64,000 nucleotides of DNA from Physella acuta (Eukaryota; Mollusca; Gastropoda; Physidae): NCBI RefSeq assembly GCF_028476545.1, contig NW_026732745.1, positions 1 through 64,000 on the forward strand, given 5' to 3'. Positions 11,761 through 23,842 of the stretch are shown in pieces. The translations under genes and the position numbers were made by a program. The notes beneath the pieces were generated by a model that did no database searches, was not told the DNA's origin, and worked only from the letters and a program-made list of their open reading frames with translations. Every line of letters starts with the position of its first letter. The first letter of the stretch is position 1.

Positions 11761-12935
11761 GTTCGTTTTATTCCCTCGCTGCTGTTGTGAAGCTAGCGTT
11801 TATGTTTATGAGTTGTTATTTATCGAGGGTGTAGATTCTCACGCGTAGTGATACAGGATACTGTTACTTTTCATTGTTTTAACGGTGTATTAATTTTTTT
11901 CCATTGATCTGTGTTGTTTGTTAATCGGATTTTGAAGGAGTTCCCGTTTTTCTGCTGGCTTGAGAGTATTTATCTTTTATTTAACCTTGTTATATTCGAG
12001 TACTATGTGGTTTGGTTTAGCGGTTATGTATCTTATTTTTAGTTAGTTTTTTGTGTGTGTAGTTCTGAGTTAAGGTTCTTATCGATGCTTTAAATTTAAC
12101 TTTAAAAATAGTTACGTGCTATTTTTACTTCAGGATTAGGTTGTTAATTTAAAAAAAAAAATGCTTGTAGGTCCTTTTGTACTTGCCGTTGATTGCTGGT
12201 TAAATATAATTAATTTCGTGATTATAGAACATTGTTTTACACTAGTGGCGCTTTAAAACATGTTGTAAATGTTATCTTATTCTTATTATACACGATGAGT
12301 TAAACCTAGGCTTATATTATTATCAATATAATTTTTTTTTAAATAGTACATTTTAATAATTAATAATACAGCCAGATCTTCTTAGATTTTTATTTTAAAA
12401 TAGATCTAGTTTCTGGCGAAGATAATATAGTTTCCCTATTGGAACTATTTATTTTTTCACGGGTGTTTGGATATAATATTTACGGTTTCAGTTTTAAAAT
12501 GTAACACAGATTAGTAATTGTGCCGACTTAGATCGTTGGGCATGTTATAATATAAGCTTAAATCTTGGTGATTGATTGATCAACTTAGCCTCCCCCCCCC
12601 CCCACCTTTGTGCTGTGTATACATCTTGATACTCTTCAACTGTGTGTGGTGATTCTTATTCCCATACATCATTATGTGATGTTAAACACTCCTACACCAA
12701 ACTTTCAGTCAACTTTATGTGGTGTTTATAACACCCCACAGAATATTTGGTGTTTTTAAGCCCCCCCCCCTCCCCCAACTTCTGTGTGGCTGCCACCGAC
12801 GTGACCTTGGTGACCTCTCGTCGTGTAACAATCGCCCCAAACGTTAGAGCCACCCTCCACCATTACTTACAGTTAAATGATAGGTCACGTACACTCCGTG
12901 ACTCTATGCCGAACAAACACACAGCGTTATGTGGA
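11761..12935. other. AT-rich intron-like stretch
   Basis: No exon or element recognised. Poly-C runs occur near 12593-12604 and 12761-12770. The frame beginning 12747 runs into the following minisatellite and is not supported. Confidence 0.35.
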
Positions 12936-12937
12936 TG

Positions 12938-13575
12938 TGCCTGCCCAGAATATCACGCCACTGCATTTAACAATTCTTTACATACAGTTATATGAATTTA
13001 CCTGCCCAGAATATCACGCCACTGCATTTAACAATTCTTTACATACAGTTATATGAATTTACCTGCCCAGAATATCACGCCACTGCATTTAACAATTCTT
13101 TACATACAGTTATATGAATTTACCTGCCCAGAATATCACGCCACTGCATTTAACAATTCTTTACATACAGTTATATGGATGTGCCTGCCCAGAATATCAC
13201 ACCACTGCATTTAACAATTCTTTACATACAGTTATATGAATGTGCCTGCCCAGAATATCACACACAGTGACTGTCTGTTTTAACAATTCTATTCTTTACA
13301 TTTAGTTATGTGGATGTACATGCCCATATTATCACACCACTGCCTGTTTAACACTTCTCTACTTTACAATTTCTCTGTGCGGATGTGCCTATCTAGAATA
13401 TATAACTTTTAGAATTCTCTTCCACAATTAACTGCCTTTAACAATTCTTTACATTTAGTTGTATGGATGTACATGCCCAGAATATCACACCACTGCATTT
13501 AACTTTTCTCTTCTTTACAATTTAGCTGTGAGGATGTGCCTATCTAGAATATATAACTTTCAGAATTAACTTCCA
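12938..13575. repeat. 61-bp minisatellite
   Basis: The unit starts CCTGCCCAGAATATCACGCC and ends CATACAGTTATATGAATTTA. Copies begin at about 12941, 13002, 13063, 13124, 13185 and 13246 and are nearly identical. More diverged copies, some with insertions, continue to about 13575. Confidence 0.93.
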
Positions 13576-14280
13576 CACCCAAACCTAGTCTTCACCTTAG
13601 TTCTCAACAGTAAACTAACTGCATTTTACCCCAACCATTGTCTCTTTTATACTTTAATTTCTATACCTCGAGAACTTTAAGAGCCGATTAGCCAAATTTA
13701 GACAATAAGTCAGATTCTGTTTAGCAAAGATATAACGATAGGTCATTTTAGTAGGTTGTTTTTTCTTCACAACGCAATTCATAATTTTTAAACCGCTTAC
13801 GCTAGCATCATTCTGTTGTAACTACAGCTAGATGATCTGACACCGTTTAGTGTTACCTACACTGAAAGAATGTCGCGGTACAGTAATGGTGGGCGATAGT
13901 GTTTCGCCATCTGTTTGCCTCGTCTCCCCCACACAAATCACCCAGGTGGACTCGCCCGCCCGCAGGGGACTGAATCTGTTATTTTGCCACTCTGGCCGTA
14001 CGAATTATCGTCCTTTAGTGTAACGCAACGTTCCGGGTGAACGACCTGGAGTGTTGACAGCCGATCATGGGAGGTAGATTTTTTTTCTCTTCTCCCTAGC
14101 CTAACTTTACCCCGTCCGTTTGCGGTTTCGTCGGATCCGCAGCCGTACTGTATGAGCCCGGGTAGCAGAGGTCGTTTACCTTTATCAAACAGGTTTCCGT
14201 TCTCATTGCACGCAACACGTCGTGTGCGCGAGCGTTGGGCGCCGCCGTGGCCACACCACCGCAGGGGTTAGGGTTACGGC
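13576..14280. other. unique stretch, GC-richer from 13840
   Basis: From about 13850 to 14275 the sequence is noticeably richer in GC and CpG than the average of the window and is not repetitive. No open frame with splice sites was found. It may be regulatory, but there is no direct evidence. Confidence 0.3.
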
Positions 14281-14282
14281 CG

Positions 14283-14535
14283 TAAGGGTTAGTTGTTTAT
14301 AAATATAATGTGGTAGTGGTTAGGGTTACGGATTAGTTGTTTATAATGTGGTAGTGGGTTAGGGTTACGGGTTAGTTGTTTATAATGTGGTAGTGGGTTA
14401 GGGTTACGGGTTAGTTGTTTATACTGTGGTAGTGGTTTAGGGTTACGGGTTAGTTGTTTATAATGTGGTAGTGGGTAAGGGTTACGGTTTAGTTGTTGCT
14501 GACCCACACCTTGTTAATAATGTGGTAGTGGGTTC
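14283..14535. repeat. 39-bp minisatellite with telomere-like core
   Basis: The unit ATAATGTGGTAGTGGGTTAG followed by GGTTACGGGTTAGTTGTTT is repeated about six times. Each copy contains GGGTTAGGGTTA, resembling the animal telomere hexamer, but embedded in a longer unit. Weaker TTAGGG-like words persist to about 14690. Confidence 0.9.
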
Positions 14536-15640
14536 GGGTTATGGTTAGCTGTTGTTTTATTGGCAACTTGTTAAGGTTGCGGTAAGCTGCTGTAGTGCTA
14601 TCAGACGTTAAGATTATTGAGACTAGTGCGCTTAAGGTTAGGGTTGATTGTTGCCTTTGTACCGTCCGTCATGTTTAAAATGTGGTAACGGGTTAGAGTT
14701 TAATGTTGCAGCGATATCCGTTAAGATTAACCCTAGGTTATCACGTATGGGGTTGTATTTAGTGCTTGTAGTTAAGTGTTGTGAAGTCGTGATTTAGACC
14801 CAAGTCCCAGTTTCTATAACGGTATACTGTAGCCAATCAATCCGTTTTAAAACTGAAGTTTCTGCTTTTAAATCTATCTCATTGATAACAAGTTGACTCC
14901 AATGCGTATAAAACCGCAATCTAAGTAGATTATGTTAATTAAATAACGCGTTCATTGTTAATATGGAAGCGACCTAAACACAACAGTCAGCTGAAGCACT
15001 GGAGTGCTTTAAGTGCACTCTCAACCACCTCCCGCCCGCCCGCCCACATACACACTCTCGCACTTTAAAAATAGACCTGCCCAACTCTCGTCTATACGCT
15101 ATACTTATTTTTGTATGGTTTGTGGATATGATTTGATACTTTCCTTCTGTTTATACTCTTGATTTGCCTAATGGTTAAGGTATGTGCTATTTAAGTGGGT
15201 AATAAAATTACTTAGATAGTTTGAAGATGGGTATCGACTGTAACGATACAAATTCTTCAATTAGCCTTAGAAAAATTCCGTCGTCCGTCCGTGTCCCCCC
15301 CCCCCCCCCCCCAGAAACTGACAAACGTACTCACATTTAAATAATTCATTGATATTTTATTTACTTTATAGTTTAAAAAATAAAATAAAGCCACATTAAA
15401 AGCTTTATCTACCAAGATACAACAGTTCTGTATAGTATAACTCAAGTAAACCAGAACAGTAAGTTATGCCTGTACCTGATTCCCCACCTCCCAGCAGTTT
15501 TTTGGACCAGTTCCAACATACCTCAGGTCCCAGGCTACACAATAGGCTCAGGATTCCCGTACCATTGTTGCCTGATGTCTGTTTGTCTATAGGGGGGGGG
15601 GGGGTAAGTCCGGGGGGTCTGTAGGGACAAGCACGGGTCA
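14536..15640. other. no gene; poly-C and poly-G tracts
   Basis: Unique AT-rich DNA with a poly-C run at about 15295-15312 and a poly-G run at about 15591-15604. Minus-strand frames across these runs are not supported. Confidence 0.4.
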
Positions 15641-15644
15641 TAGG

Positions 15645-16790
15645 TTCTACCGGGACAAGTATGGGTCATAGGTTCTACCGGGACAAGTATGGGTCATAGG
15701 TTCTACCGGGACAAGTATGGGTCATAGGTTCTACCGGGACAAGTATGGGTCATAGGTTCTACTGGGACAAGTATGGGTCATAGGTTCTACCGGGACAAGT
15801 ATGGGTCATAGGTTCTACCGGGACACGTATGGGTCATAGGTTTTACCGGGACAAGCACGGGTCATAGGTTTTACCGGGACAAGTACGGGTCATAGGTTCT
15901 ACCGGGACAAGTACGGGTCATAGGTTCTACCGGGACAAGTATGGGTCATAGGTTCTACTGGGACAAGTATGGGTCATAGGTTCTACCGGGACAAGTATGG
16001 GTCATAGGTTCTACCGGGACACGTATGGGTCATAGGTTTTACCGGGACAAGCACGGGTCATAGGTTTTACGGGGACAAGCACGGGTCATAGGTTGTACCG
16101 GGACAAGTATGGGTCATAGGTTTTACAGAGACAAGTATGGGTCATAGGTTGTACCGGGACAAGCACGGGTCATAGGTTGTACCGGGACAAGTATGGGTCA
16201 TAGGTTTTACAGAGACAAGTATGGGTCATAGGTTGTACCGGGACAAGTATGGGTCATAGGTTGTACCGGGACAAGTATGGGTCATAGGTTGTACCGGGAC
16301 AAGTATGGGTCATAGGTTCTACCGGGACAAGTATGGGTCATAGGTTCTACCGGGACAAGTATGGGTCATAGGTTCTACCGGGACAAGTATGGGTCATAGG
16401 TTCTACCGGGACAAGTATGGGTCATAGGTTCTACCGGGGCAAGTATGGGTCATAGGTTGTACCGGGACAAGTATGGGTCATAGGTTCTACCGGGACAGAC
16501 ATGGGTCATAGGTTCTACCGGGACATGTATGGGTCATAGGTTGTACGTGGACAAGTATGGGTCATAGGTTCTACCGGGACAAGTATGGGTCACAGGTTGT
16601 ACTGGGACAGGCACGGGGCATATTTTTACAAGGACAAGAACGGGTTACGGGTTATTGGATTATGAGCATGGATCATAGAGATCTATTGGGAGTCCAAGGA
16701 CAGACATGGGTCATATCATCTACCGGGACAAGTATGGGTCATATGATTTATCTGGATATGTATGAGTCATAAAGTCTTTTGGGACGACAG
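15645..16790. repeat. 28-bp minisatellite, about 41 copies
   Basis: The unit GGGACAAGTATGGGTCATAG plus GTTCTACC runs for about 1.15 kb. Variants (TACC versus TTACC, AAGCACGG, ACAGAGACAAG) recur in blocks, which suggests higher-order spread of variant units. The last four or five copies, from about 16600, are increasingly degenerate. Confidence 0.97.
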
Positions 16791-18455
16791 TGAGTTTTAG
16801 GGTCGGTCTCTCGGGGACAAGTCCGTGTTTTACTTTTACGCTGTGCAGATGTAATTTTTACTCTTCCGTGGTTGACGCCGTATGTGTCTAGTACGGCAAA
16901 CACTTGTCTCCACGCTAAAATACACACGGCTCCCTCTACAGCTTACAAGGAATAAATCTCCCCAATTTTATAACCACTCGTATAAATTACAAGGGGGAGG
17001 GGGTGGAAGAAGAGAGACTCGCTGTTTTTTTTTTCGTTCTTAAAATAATTTTTTTTAGCATACCTTGGCTGAAATCTTCTTTTATTATTCCGCTTCGAGG
17101 TTAGCTGATACGTTGAAATTATTTTAAGTCATACGTTTATGGTTAAAAACACACGGCCGTCAACTAAACGCGTACTTAGATTTTTTGTCCTCATTTCTTG
17201 TTATTGTTGTTCAAGTGAAATTTTCTTAATCACTGCCTTCATAGATCTGTGCAACAGTCGTTATTCTGTTTGTTAAAGAAGTGGTTATTTAACTAGGTAG
17301 TTTAAATATAAACTCCACGGAGACATTTTGAGAGGCACAAAACATAATGTTTCGACCTTGTGCCCTCATCAGATTAGGTAATTAGTATAACAAATACAAA
17401 TTGAATCTTCTAAAGGCGTTTTTGTTTGCTTGTATTTTGTATTCGAAGTGGCCTTTAAGTAATTAAGTTATTGTTTAACTTTCCATAACTTTAAAACCCG
17501 AGTTTTAGAATGAAAACAAATTGAGTTGACGTAGGCGATCAATTGCTTGCGACTCGCTATGACGCGAGAGGGGGGGGGGGGGGGCATGTTGTATATCGCT
17601 TGAGATTTGATCGAGTGCTGGAAGTTGTACAGTGTCACATCCATTAACCCATTTCATACTTTAGCGGCTTCTCCGAGTTTGCCGGCCAGGTTTCGACTCT
17701 TACACAACCACAGCTTGTTATTCGGCTCTGGCCTCCCTCCCTCCCCATCCCTTATTATTACACCAGGCAGGGTTTCTCTTCTTGTGATCGGCTTCTTGTG
17801 GCTATATTTGATTCATAAATATACGTTTTAAGTAAAAAACATTGTCAAGGTTCCGTTTAGATTTGCTCGGTATTTCAAGTGAAAGTTGAGAGGAAAAGCA
17901 AACTTAGACTTGTTGTTTTGTATCATAGGTTGGTTGATGTAGGTTTAAGGTTGTTTTGGTCTTCTTGATATTTAATTCATTAAAATATGTTGTAAAGTAA
18001 AAAAAAAAATATAATTGCCAAAAACATCGCTTTGATACATTGTTATTGTAGAAAAAAATATAGCCGTATTAAAGTGTTCATCAACATACGTTAAGTAATT
18101 AGACTGTCTGGTATTCAGGTTTTAGTGATGGAATGTTTTGTAGTTCATTAACTACTGTTAATATTTAATATGAAGTTTCATTGCTGTTTTTGTGTTTAGC
18201 CGCTATTCACTTGGATACTGCTGTTTTATTTCTGAATTAAAATAAGAACACTTCGGTTGATTTCCTGTGTTGTGGTTATTTGATACTCATTGACCCCCTG
18301 TATTGGTGGTAGTTTGTTTATTTGTGCTGAAGTATATCCACGTAGTTTTATCCTTCTCCTTGCTTCATCTCTAAAACAGTTTACATATAGGTGCTGAGTT
18401 TTTAATTGTCCCTAATTAAAAGACAAGTGCTGTTGAGCATCCGGTTGGTGCCAGT
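16791..18455. other. AT-rich intron-like or upstream stretch
   Basis: No exon was recognised. A poly-G run lies at 17571-17584. A short frame at 17607-17831 has no recognisable domain or splice support. This stretch precedes the first strongly supported exon. Confidence 0.35.
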
Positions 18456-18611
18456 GTGTGTGTTTGTTTTAATGCTCTTCTGTGCAACCAAGGCAGAGCG
18501 TTTAGGCTTAGTAGACTGGGATTTCTCCTGCGGCGTTCGTTTCGCTATGTACGTTTGGATGGTGACACTATGACGGACTTGTACTGGCTACCATTCCGTC
18601 CTCCACTGAAG

Positions 18612-18962
18612 GACAGTGGTCACCTCCATCAATGTGGGGCAGCATGATGGCAGTAGGCGAGATGCACCAGTCCGGCCCCTGCTACAACGGCAACATCGGC
18701 AGCGGGAGTTACGCCCCTTTCGGCTCCAACGGCCCCACCAACAACAACATCATCAACAGCCTGCATCACAACGGTGGCGGCAACAGCATCATAGGTCAGC
18801 ATATTAACAACAGCAGCACGAACAATGGGGGCGGCGTGAGCGGGCACCACCCGTTTCACCATCCCCACCACCACCCCCTCCCGCCACATCACGGCGGAGG
18901 GGGGATGGGGGGCTCCACGGGGAATTTCTCGGATGTGTACCACAGCTGGATAGATGACTTGT
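18612..18962 (+). CDS. large N-terminal coding exon, low-complexity protein
   Basis: The frame is open from about 18565 to a strong donor (TTGT/GTAAGTTG) at 18963. I place the left edge at the CCGTCCTCCACTGAAG/GA acceptor, which gives 351 nt, phase 1 in and phase 1 out. If transcription starts nearby instead, initiation could be at the ATGs at 18632, 18644 or 18647; the last has the best context (A at -3, G at +4). The protein starts G-Q-W-S-P-P-S-M-W-G-S-M-M, then has an N/G/S-rich stretch, a histidine-proline cluster (about 18840-18893) and a glycine run. It ends in a more ordered motif, F-S-D-V-Y-H-S-W-I-D-D-L. The next exon completes Y-E-D-G. A short upstream frame (18456-18647) overlaps out of frame and would hinder initiation if this were the true first exon. 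Function is unknown; it looks like a disordered N-terminus of a regulatory protein. Confidence 0.68.
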
Positions 18963-18969
18963 GTAAGTT

Positions 18970-19185
18970 GACATTAAATTTACCTGTAGGGTAAGGGTAG
19001 GTTTACCTCTAGGGTCAGATTTACCTGTAGGGTAAGGGTAAATTTACCCCTAGGGTCAGATTTACATGTAAGGTTAAGGTATTTTTAACCCATAGGTTTG
19101 GCTAAATTTACCTTTAAAGTTAAAATAGGTTAACATCTTGGCTCAGATTTACCTATTCAGGTATGTTAAATTTACCTGGAATAAT
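18970..19185. repeat. degenerate repeat starting just after a splice donor
   Basis: Units resembling AAATTTACCTGTAGGGTAAG recur about eight times at a spacing of roughly 25-27 bp, with increasing divergence. The array begins within about 10 bp of the donor at 18963, and its units contain GGGTAAGGGTA, itself donor-like. Confidence 0.75.
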
Positions 19186-19688
19186 CAATAGTGCAATATT
19201 AGGTATAGGTTTGATGTATTGGTAAATGTATCTGTTAGTGTTGTGTACAGTTTTTTATGCCTTCAATTTGTGTTTATATGTATACAATGCAAGTTATTTA
19301 AAGTGTATACTTATTCGAGTATTTGATTTCTTATTCATAATATAGATTGAAAAGTCAACCTATACTAGTTATGTACATATTTTCGTTGATACAATATTAG
19401 TTGGAAGTTTCTAAAAAATAACTTAATAATGTACCTACATTGAGTTAAAAAACAACTATTCAGCCATATGAAAGCCTTCAGCATTGAGCGACAATGGCCA
19501 TGCTCAGTTTTGATCTAGTAGCGGGCTTCCCTTTTTAGTCTCATAAAACATACTGCTCTCTCTTGTACACTCTGCATCTATTTTTATAATACGCATATAA
19601 GTTTAAAATAATAATATTCGGAAACATAAATCGGGATAAACTTTGGGAACAAAACAATAGTAAACTCTGACTACCAACACTTATTTAG
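19186..19688. other. AT-rich intron
   Basis: No exon or element recognised. Confidence 0.4.
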
Positions 19689-19833
19689 CAGTGTTTCTTT
19701 CAGGCTTATCTGGGGGTGGGGCGCCCTCTGGACGAAATAAGAAAGATACTAAATTTAACCACACTAATAACTGCACCTATAAAGTTTTAAATGCTCCCCC
19801 CCCCCCCGAGCAAAATGTCTGAAAGAAGCCCTC
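19689..19833. mobile_element. hAT-like MITE, family A, diverged copy
   Basis: The left end CAGTGTTTCTTTCAGGCTTA and the right end GTCTGAAAGAAG match the inverted termini of 838-1085. The interior has GGGGTGGGGCGCC and a poly-C run at about 19796-19807. I see no convincing target duplication, and the last bases of the right end appear lost. Confidence 0.55.
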
Positions 19834-20930
19834 CTATCGCAGCACTCCATACCTCGTTTGTCTACATTTGCTACTACTACATACCATCTATCCAACAAGT
19901 GCCTTTTATGCCCTTAACATTGCTAATACTTTCCTGGTCAACATCCCTCTGTACCAGTAGAATGCTACTATCTGTGTACACTTTATTAATAGCCCGTCTT
20001 CATTTTAGCCGGACTTGTCTCGTTTTGCTGACTGCAGTCATTTTTTCCCCCTGATTTAAAATGCGTCACAACACCGGTTTAAGTTTGTAAACAGAGCTGA
20101 ACGGATTAAAACAAAAAAAAAACCTAATCCATGAAATCAATTCCAATGTCCCATTATTTTTTTTTTATGCTATTGTCCTGGCTGTCAAAACATCATTGAT
20201 CGATGTTGAACAATGTAAAAAGCCGCAATAAGATAATTCAGACGAGCCGTGTCGTTAGCTGTAGGAAATACTCGAGTGTCGTGTTTACACTGCTGATGTT
20301 CGAGACCTCACGTGAACCTCACATCTTCAAACCTTGACCTGAATAGCGCGTGGTTATATCCCCCCTCCCCCCCACACGTCCTCTTTATCAAACGCCCCCA
20401 CCCTCATTTTTTTCTCTTCTGGAGTAACGTGAATTGGGTCACGTGTACTGAGGGGATGAAATGGAGGCGCCACTGTGTGGTGATGTTCTGATCTATATTT
20501 AGTTGTGGGTTTTAAATACTGGAAGGGGGGGGGGGGTAAATGGTAATAGGCTTACACTGTTGTAAGGATGCTTAATTTTCTTGTAGAGGTGGGGGGGGGG
20601 GGTCATACTGTAACATTACTCTTCGCATTTTTATGTTAGATATAACAAATTGAAAACGTGATAAGTTAGGTACGTGTATAAACTTGCGTGTAATTCTCAT
20701 AATTATAACCTTCAGACATTTTTTTCAAAATAGTAATATAAAATCAGCTGCCCATTATTCAATTTATACCAAGTTTTAATAAAAATGTTGATTATAGGGG
20801 TATGGCTTTTGGGATCGATATACAGTATTAGTGTTAAGTTTTTCGATTTTCGTTCATCAATAGCGGCATCAGAGGCGATAATTCCACACTTATTGTTTTT
20901 ATATCGTGAACACCTTTGTACCGACATAAA
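19834..20930. other. intron-like DNA without exon
   Basis: Two poly-G tracts (about 20525-20535 and 20591-20602) and GC-richer sequence near 20220-20420 are the only visible features. No spliced coding segment recognised. Confidence 0.35.
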
Positions 20931-20964
20931 AGGAATCTGTACCGACGTAAGACAGGTTAAAGGT

Positions 20965-21400
20965 TATTTCCAGACATGGGAAGTGCAGATCCATACGACT
21001 TTCTGCTGCTCTGTGTATATCCATGTAAACGACAGACTTCCTGACATGGAGTCTACGTGAAAGTCTTACTTCCAGACTTTAGGAATGCTTGTCCATTTAT
21101 GACATTCACATATTCATGCAATTTTTTTTTATCTGCTTGACGCATTTAAAGGGTTTATGTAAACGACTTAATTTCCGACATTTGGAGTCCATGTAATTTG
21201 CTGACATTTGGAGTTGATTTCCATGTAAAAGACTTTCTGACATCTGGAGTTTATGTCTATGTAAAATACTTTCTGACATTTGGAGTTTATGTCCATGTAA
21301 AAACTTGTTGACATTTGGAGTTTATGTCCATGTAAAGGAATTTCTGACATTTGGAGTTTATGTCCATGTAAAAGACTTTCTGACATTTGGAGTGCCCTGG
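20965..21400. repeat. 36-bp minisatellite with degenerate leader
   Basis: The unit GACATTTGGAGTTTATGTCC plus ATGTAAAAGACTTTCT is clear in about six copies from 21176 to 21392. Eroded copies are recognisable back to about 20970. Confidence 0.88.
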
Positions 21401-21713
21401 GTGCAGTCGCCATTTTACCATGTCAACAATAGTTGCTCTCGGGACGACGTAAATAGAGAACTAACGAGTTCCCTCCCCATGCCTAGAACTACAACGCTGT
21501 AGATAACCTTTCTTCATCCTGACGCGAATAACCGCAGGCCAACTTTATGAGAGGAGTAGCCTTCTCTTCGTTAACGGTTTCATGCCGAAATTACATGACT
21601 ACAAAGTTTAAACATTCGTGTTTTTTTTAATGCAATAAGCTGTTATTTCCTCGCTGATGCTTTGAACTCGTGTGGGCAAGAATTCGCAGTTGCTAACCTG
21701 AATGTTAGTTTTA

Positions 21714-22064
21714 GTTCGTTGGGAGTCAGCTCTAATGGGTACCTGGATTTTGTTGGGTGGTAAAATATATGTTTGGACATTGTGCTGCCTACACTCTGCC
21801 TTCAAGTACCGAGTTCACAGAATTTTAATAGTTCGTTGGGAGTCAGCTCTAATGGGTACCTGGATTTTGTTGGGTGGTAAAATATATGTTTGGACATTGT
21901 GCTGCCTACACTCTGCCTTCAAGTACCGAGTTCACAGAATTTTAATAGTTCGTTGGGAGTCAGCTCTAATGGGTACCTGGATTTTGTTGGGTGGTGAAAT
22001 ATATGTTTGGACATTGTGCTGCCTACACTCTGCCTTCAGGTACCGAGTTCACAGAGTTTCAATA
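21714..22064. repeat. three-copy 117-bp tandem repeat
   Basis: Copies start at 21714, 21831 and 21948, each with GTTCGTTGGGAGTCAGCTCT, exactly 117 bp apart and almost identical. Since 117 is divisible by three, a 142-codon frame stays open across the array (21702-22130). There is no splice context or recognisable domain, so I regard the frame as a by-product. Confidence 0.93.
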
Positions 22065-22800
22065 AAGGACTCTACTACATCTGCCGTCATTCCTGTCAAA
22101 GCTTTACAGGCATACTACTTGTACCTTTAAACAACTAGTAGTTAGGTTTTCATTGTGCTAAAAGTCTTTCAGCGTTGTTGCTATTATGGCTTTTCCTCTG
22201 TATATACTAGGTAACACATGTAGAAAAACATTATATGTAACGTTGCAGTAAGTTTTCTATTGAAAGAAAAAATAATCATTTAAGCATTACAAGAAAATCT
22301 ATATAAGTAATACCGAATTCACAGAATTTTAATTAAGAACTCTACTACATCTGCCGTCATTCTTGTCAAAGCTTTACAGGCATACTGCTTGTACCTTTAA
22401 GCAACTAGTAGTTAGGTTTTCATTGTGCTAAAAGTCTTTCAGCGTTGTTGCTATTATGGCTTTTCCCCTGTATATACTACGTAACACATGTAGAAAAACA
22501 TTATATGTAACGTTGCAGTAAGTTTTCTATTGAAAGAAAAAAATCATTTAAGCATTACAAGAAAATCTATATAAGTAAAGAAAAAAAATTGAAAACTGAA
22601 TCTGTATCAACTAGTAGTTAGGTTTTCATTGTGCTAAAAGTCTTTCCGCGTTGTTGCTGTTATGGCTTTTCCCCTGAGTATACTATGTAACACATGTAAA
22701 AAAAAATATGTAACGTTGCAGTAAGTTTTCTTTTGAAGGAAAAAAAATCAGTTCAACATTACAAGAAAATGTATATAAGTAAAGTAAAAAAAAAATGAAA
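22065..22800. repeat. tandem repeat of about 270 bp, three copies
   Basis: Blocks starting with ACTCTACTACATCTGCCGTC occur at about 22069 and 22340. A third, left-truncated copy starts near 22606 at CAACTAGTAGTTAGGTTTTC. Each copy holds GTAACACATGTA and an A-rich tail. The third copy is more diverged. No coding signal. Confidence 0.88.
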
Positions 22801-22996
22801 ACTAAATCTGTATCAACAAGTATCAAGTCCACTATCTGGTGTGTTTGGACAGTGTGTGTAAGACTTCACCCACGCACTGTCCACATTAAGATAAGCCTAT
22901 CACAGTTTGCCCTACATGGCACTTAAGATCGGATGTCGACTCTCTACACAAGCTGCTGGGGCCACATTCATTCAAGTTTCTCTCCTGGTTGTCAAT

Positions 22997-23834
22997 GGGA
23001 GAGCTCATCGCAGTATAGGGGGTCTGCATGATAAGTCTGTTAAGTTCATCACAATATGGGGGTCCACATCCAAGTATGAGGTTCTACATCCAAGTATGGG
23101 GGTCCACATGATTTTTTAATCGCTGTATAGGGGTCTGCATGATAAGTCTGTAGGTTCATCACAATATAGGGGTCTGCATGATAAGTCTGTAGGTTCATCA
23201 CAATATAGGGGTCTGCATGATAAGTCTGTTAGGTTCATCACAATATGGGGGTCCACATCCAAGTATGGGGGTCCACATGATTTTTTAATCGTTGTATAGG
23301 GGGTCTGCATGATAAGTCTGTAGGTTCATCACAATATGGGGGTCCACATCCAAGTATGAGGTTCTACATCCAAGTATGGGGGGTCCACATGATTTTTTAA
23401 TCGTTGCATAGGGGTCTACATGATAAGTCTGTTAAGTTCATCACAATATGGGGGTCCACATCCAAGTATGAGGTTCTACATCCAAGTATGGGGGTCCACA
23501 TAATTTTTAATCGTTGTATAGGGGTCTACATGATAAATCTGTTAAGTTCATCACAATATGGGGGTCTGCATGATAAGTCTGTGTTCATCCGAGCATGGGG
23601 GTCCACATCCAAGTATGGGGGTCTAAATCCTATTATGGGGATCAACATGATTTGTTAGGGGATCTACATGATAAGTCTGTAAGTTCTTCCAAATATGGGG
23701 ATCCACATCGCTGTATAGAGTCTTTATAACATCATTGATGTATGGGGTCTTTATGACAACACCCTTATTTCATCGATCACTTAGTTCATTAATATATGGG
23801 TATCTAAATAACTAATCAACGATGTATCATGAGG
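22997..23834. repeat. composite minisatellite
   Basis: Two alternating unit types, GGGGTCTGCATGATAAGTCT and GGGGGTCCACATCCAAGTAT, with ATTTTTTAATCG spacers, form a higher-order array of roughly 110-120 bp. It becomes degenerate after 23640. The same kind of sequence resumes at about 25597-25740, so the hAT element at 23843 split the array. Confidence 0.9.
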
Positions 23835-23842
23835 GTCTATAT

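Noticed and set aside
14283-14690. True telomere or chromosome end
   Set aside because: TTAGGG words are embedded in a 39-bp unit and flanked by unique DNA on both sides.
21702-22130. 142-codon frame with three 39-residue repeats
   Set aside because: A period divisible by three keeps the frame open; the repeat is very recent and shows no sign of protein selection.
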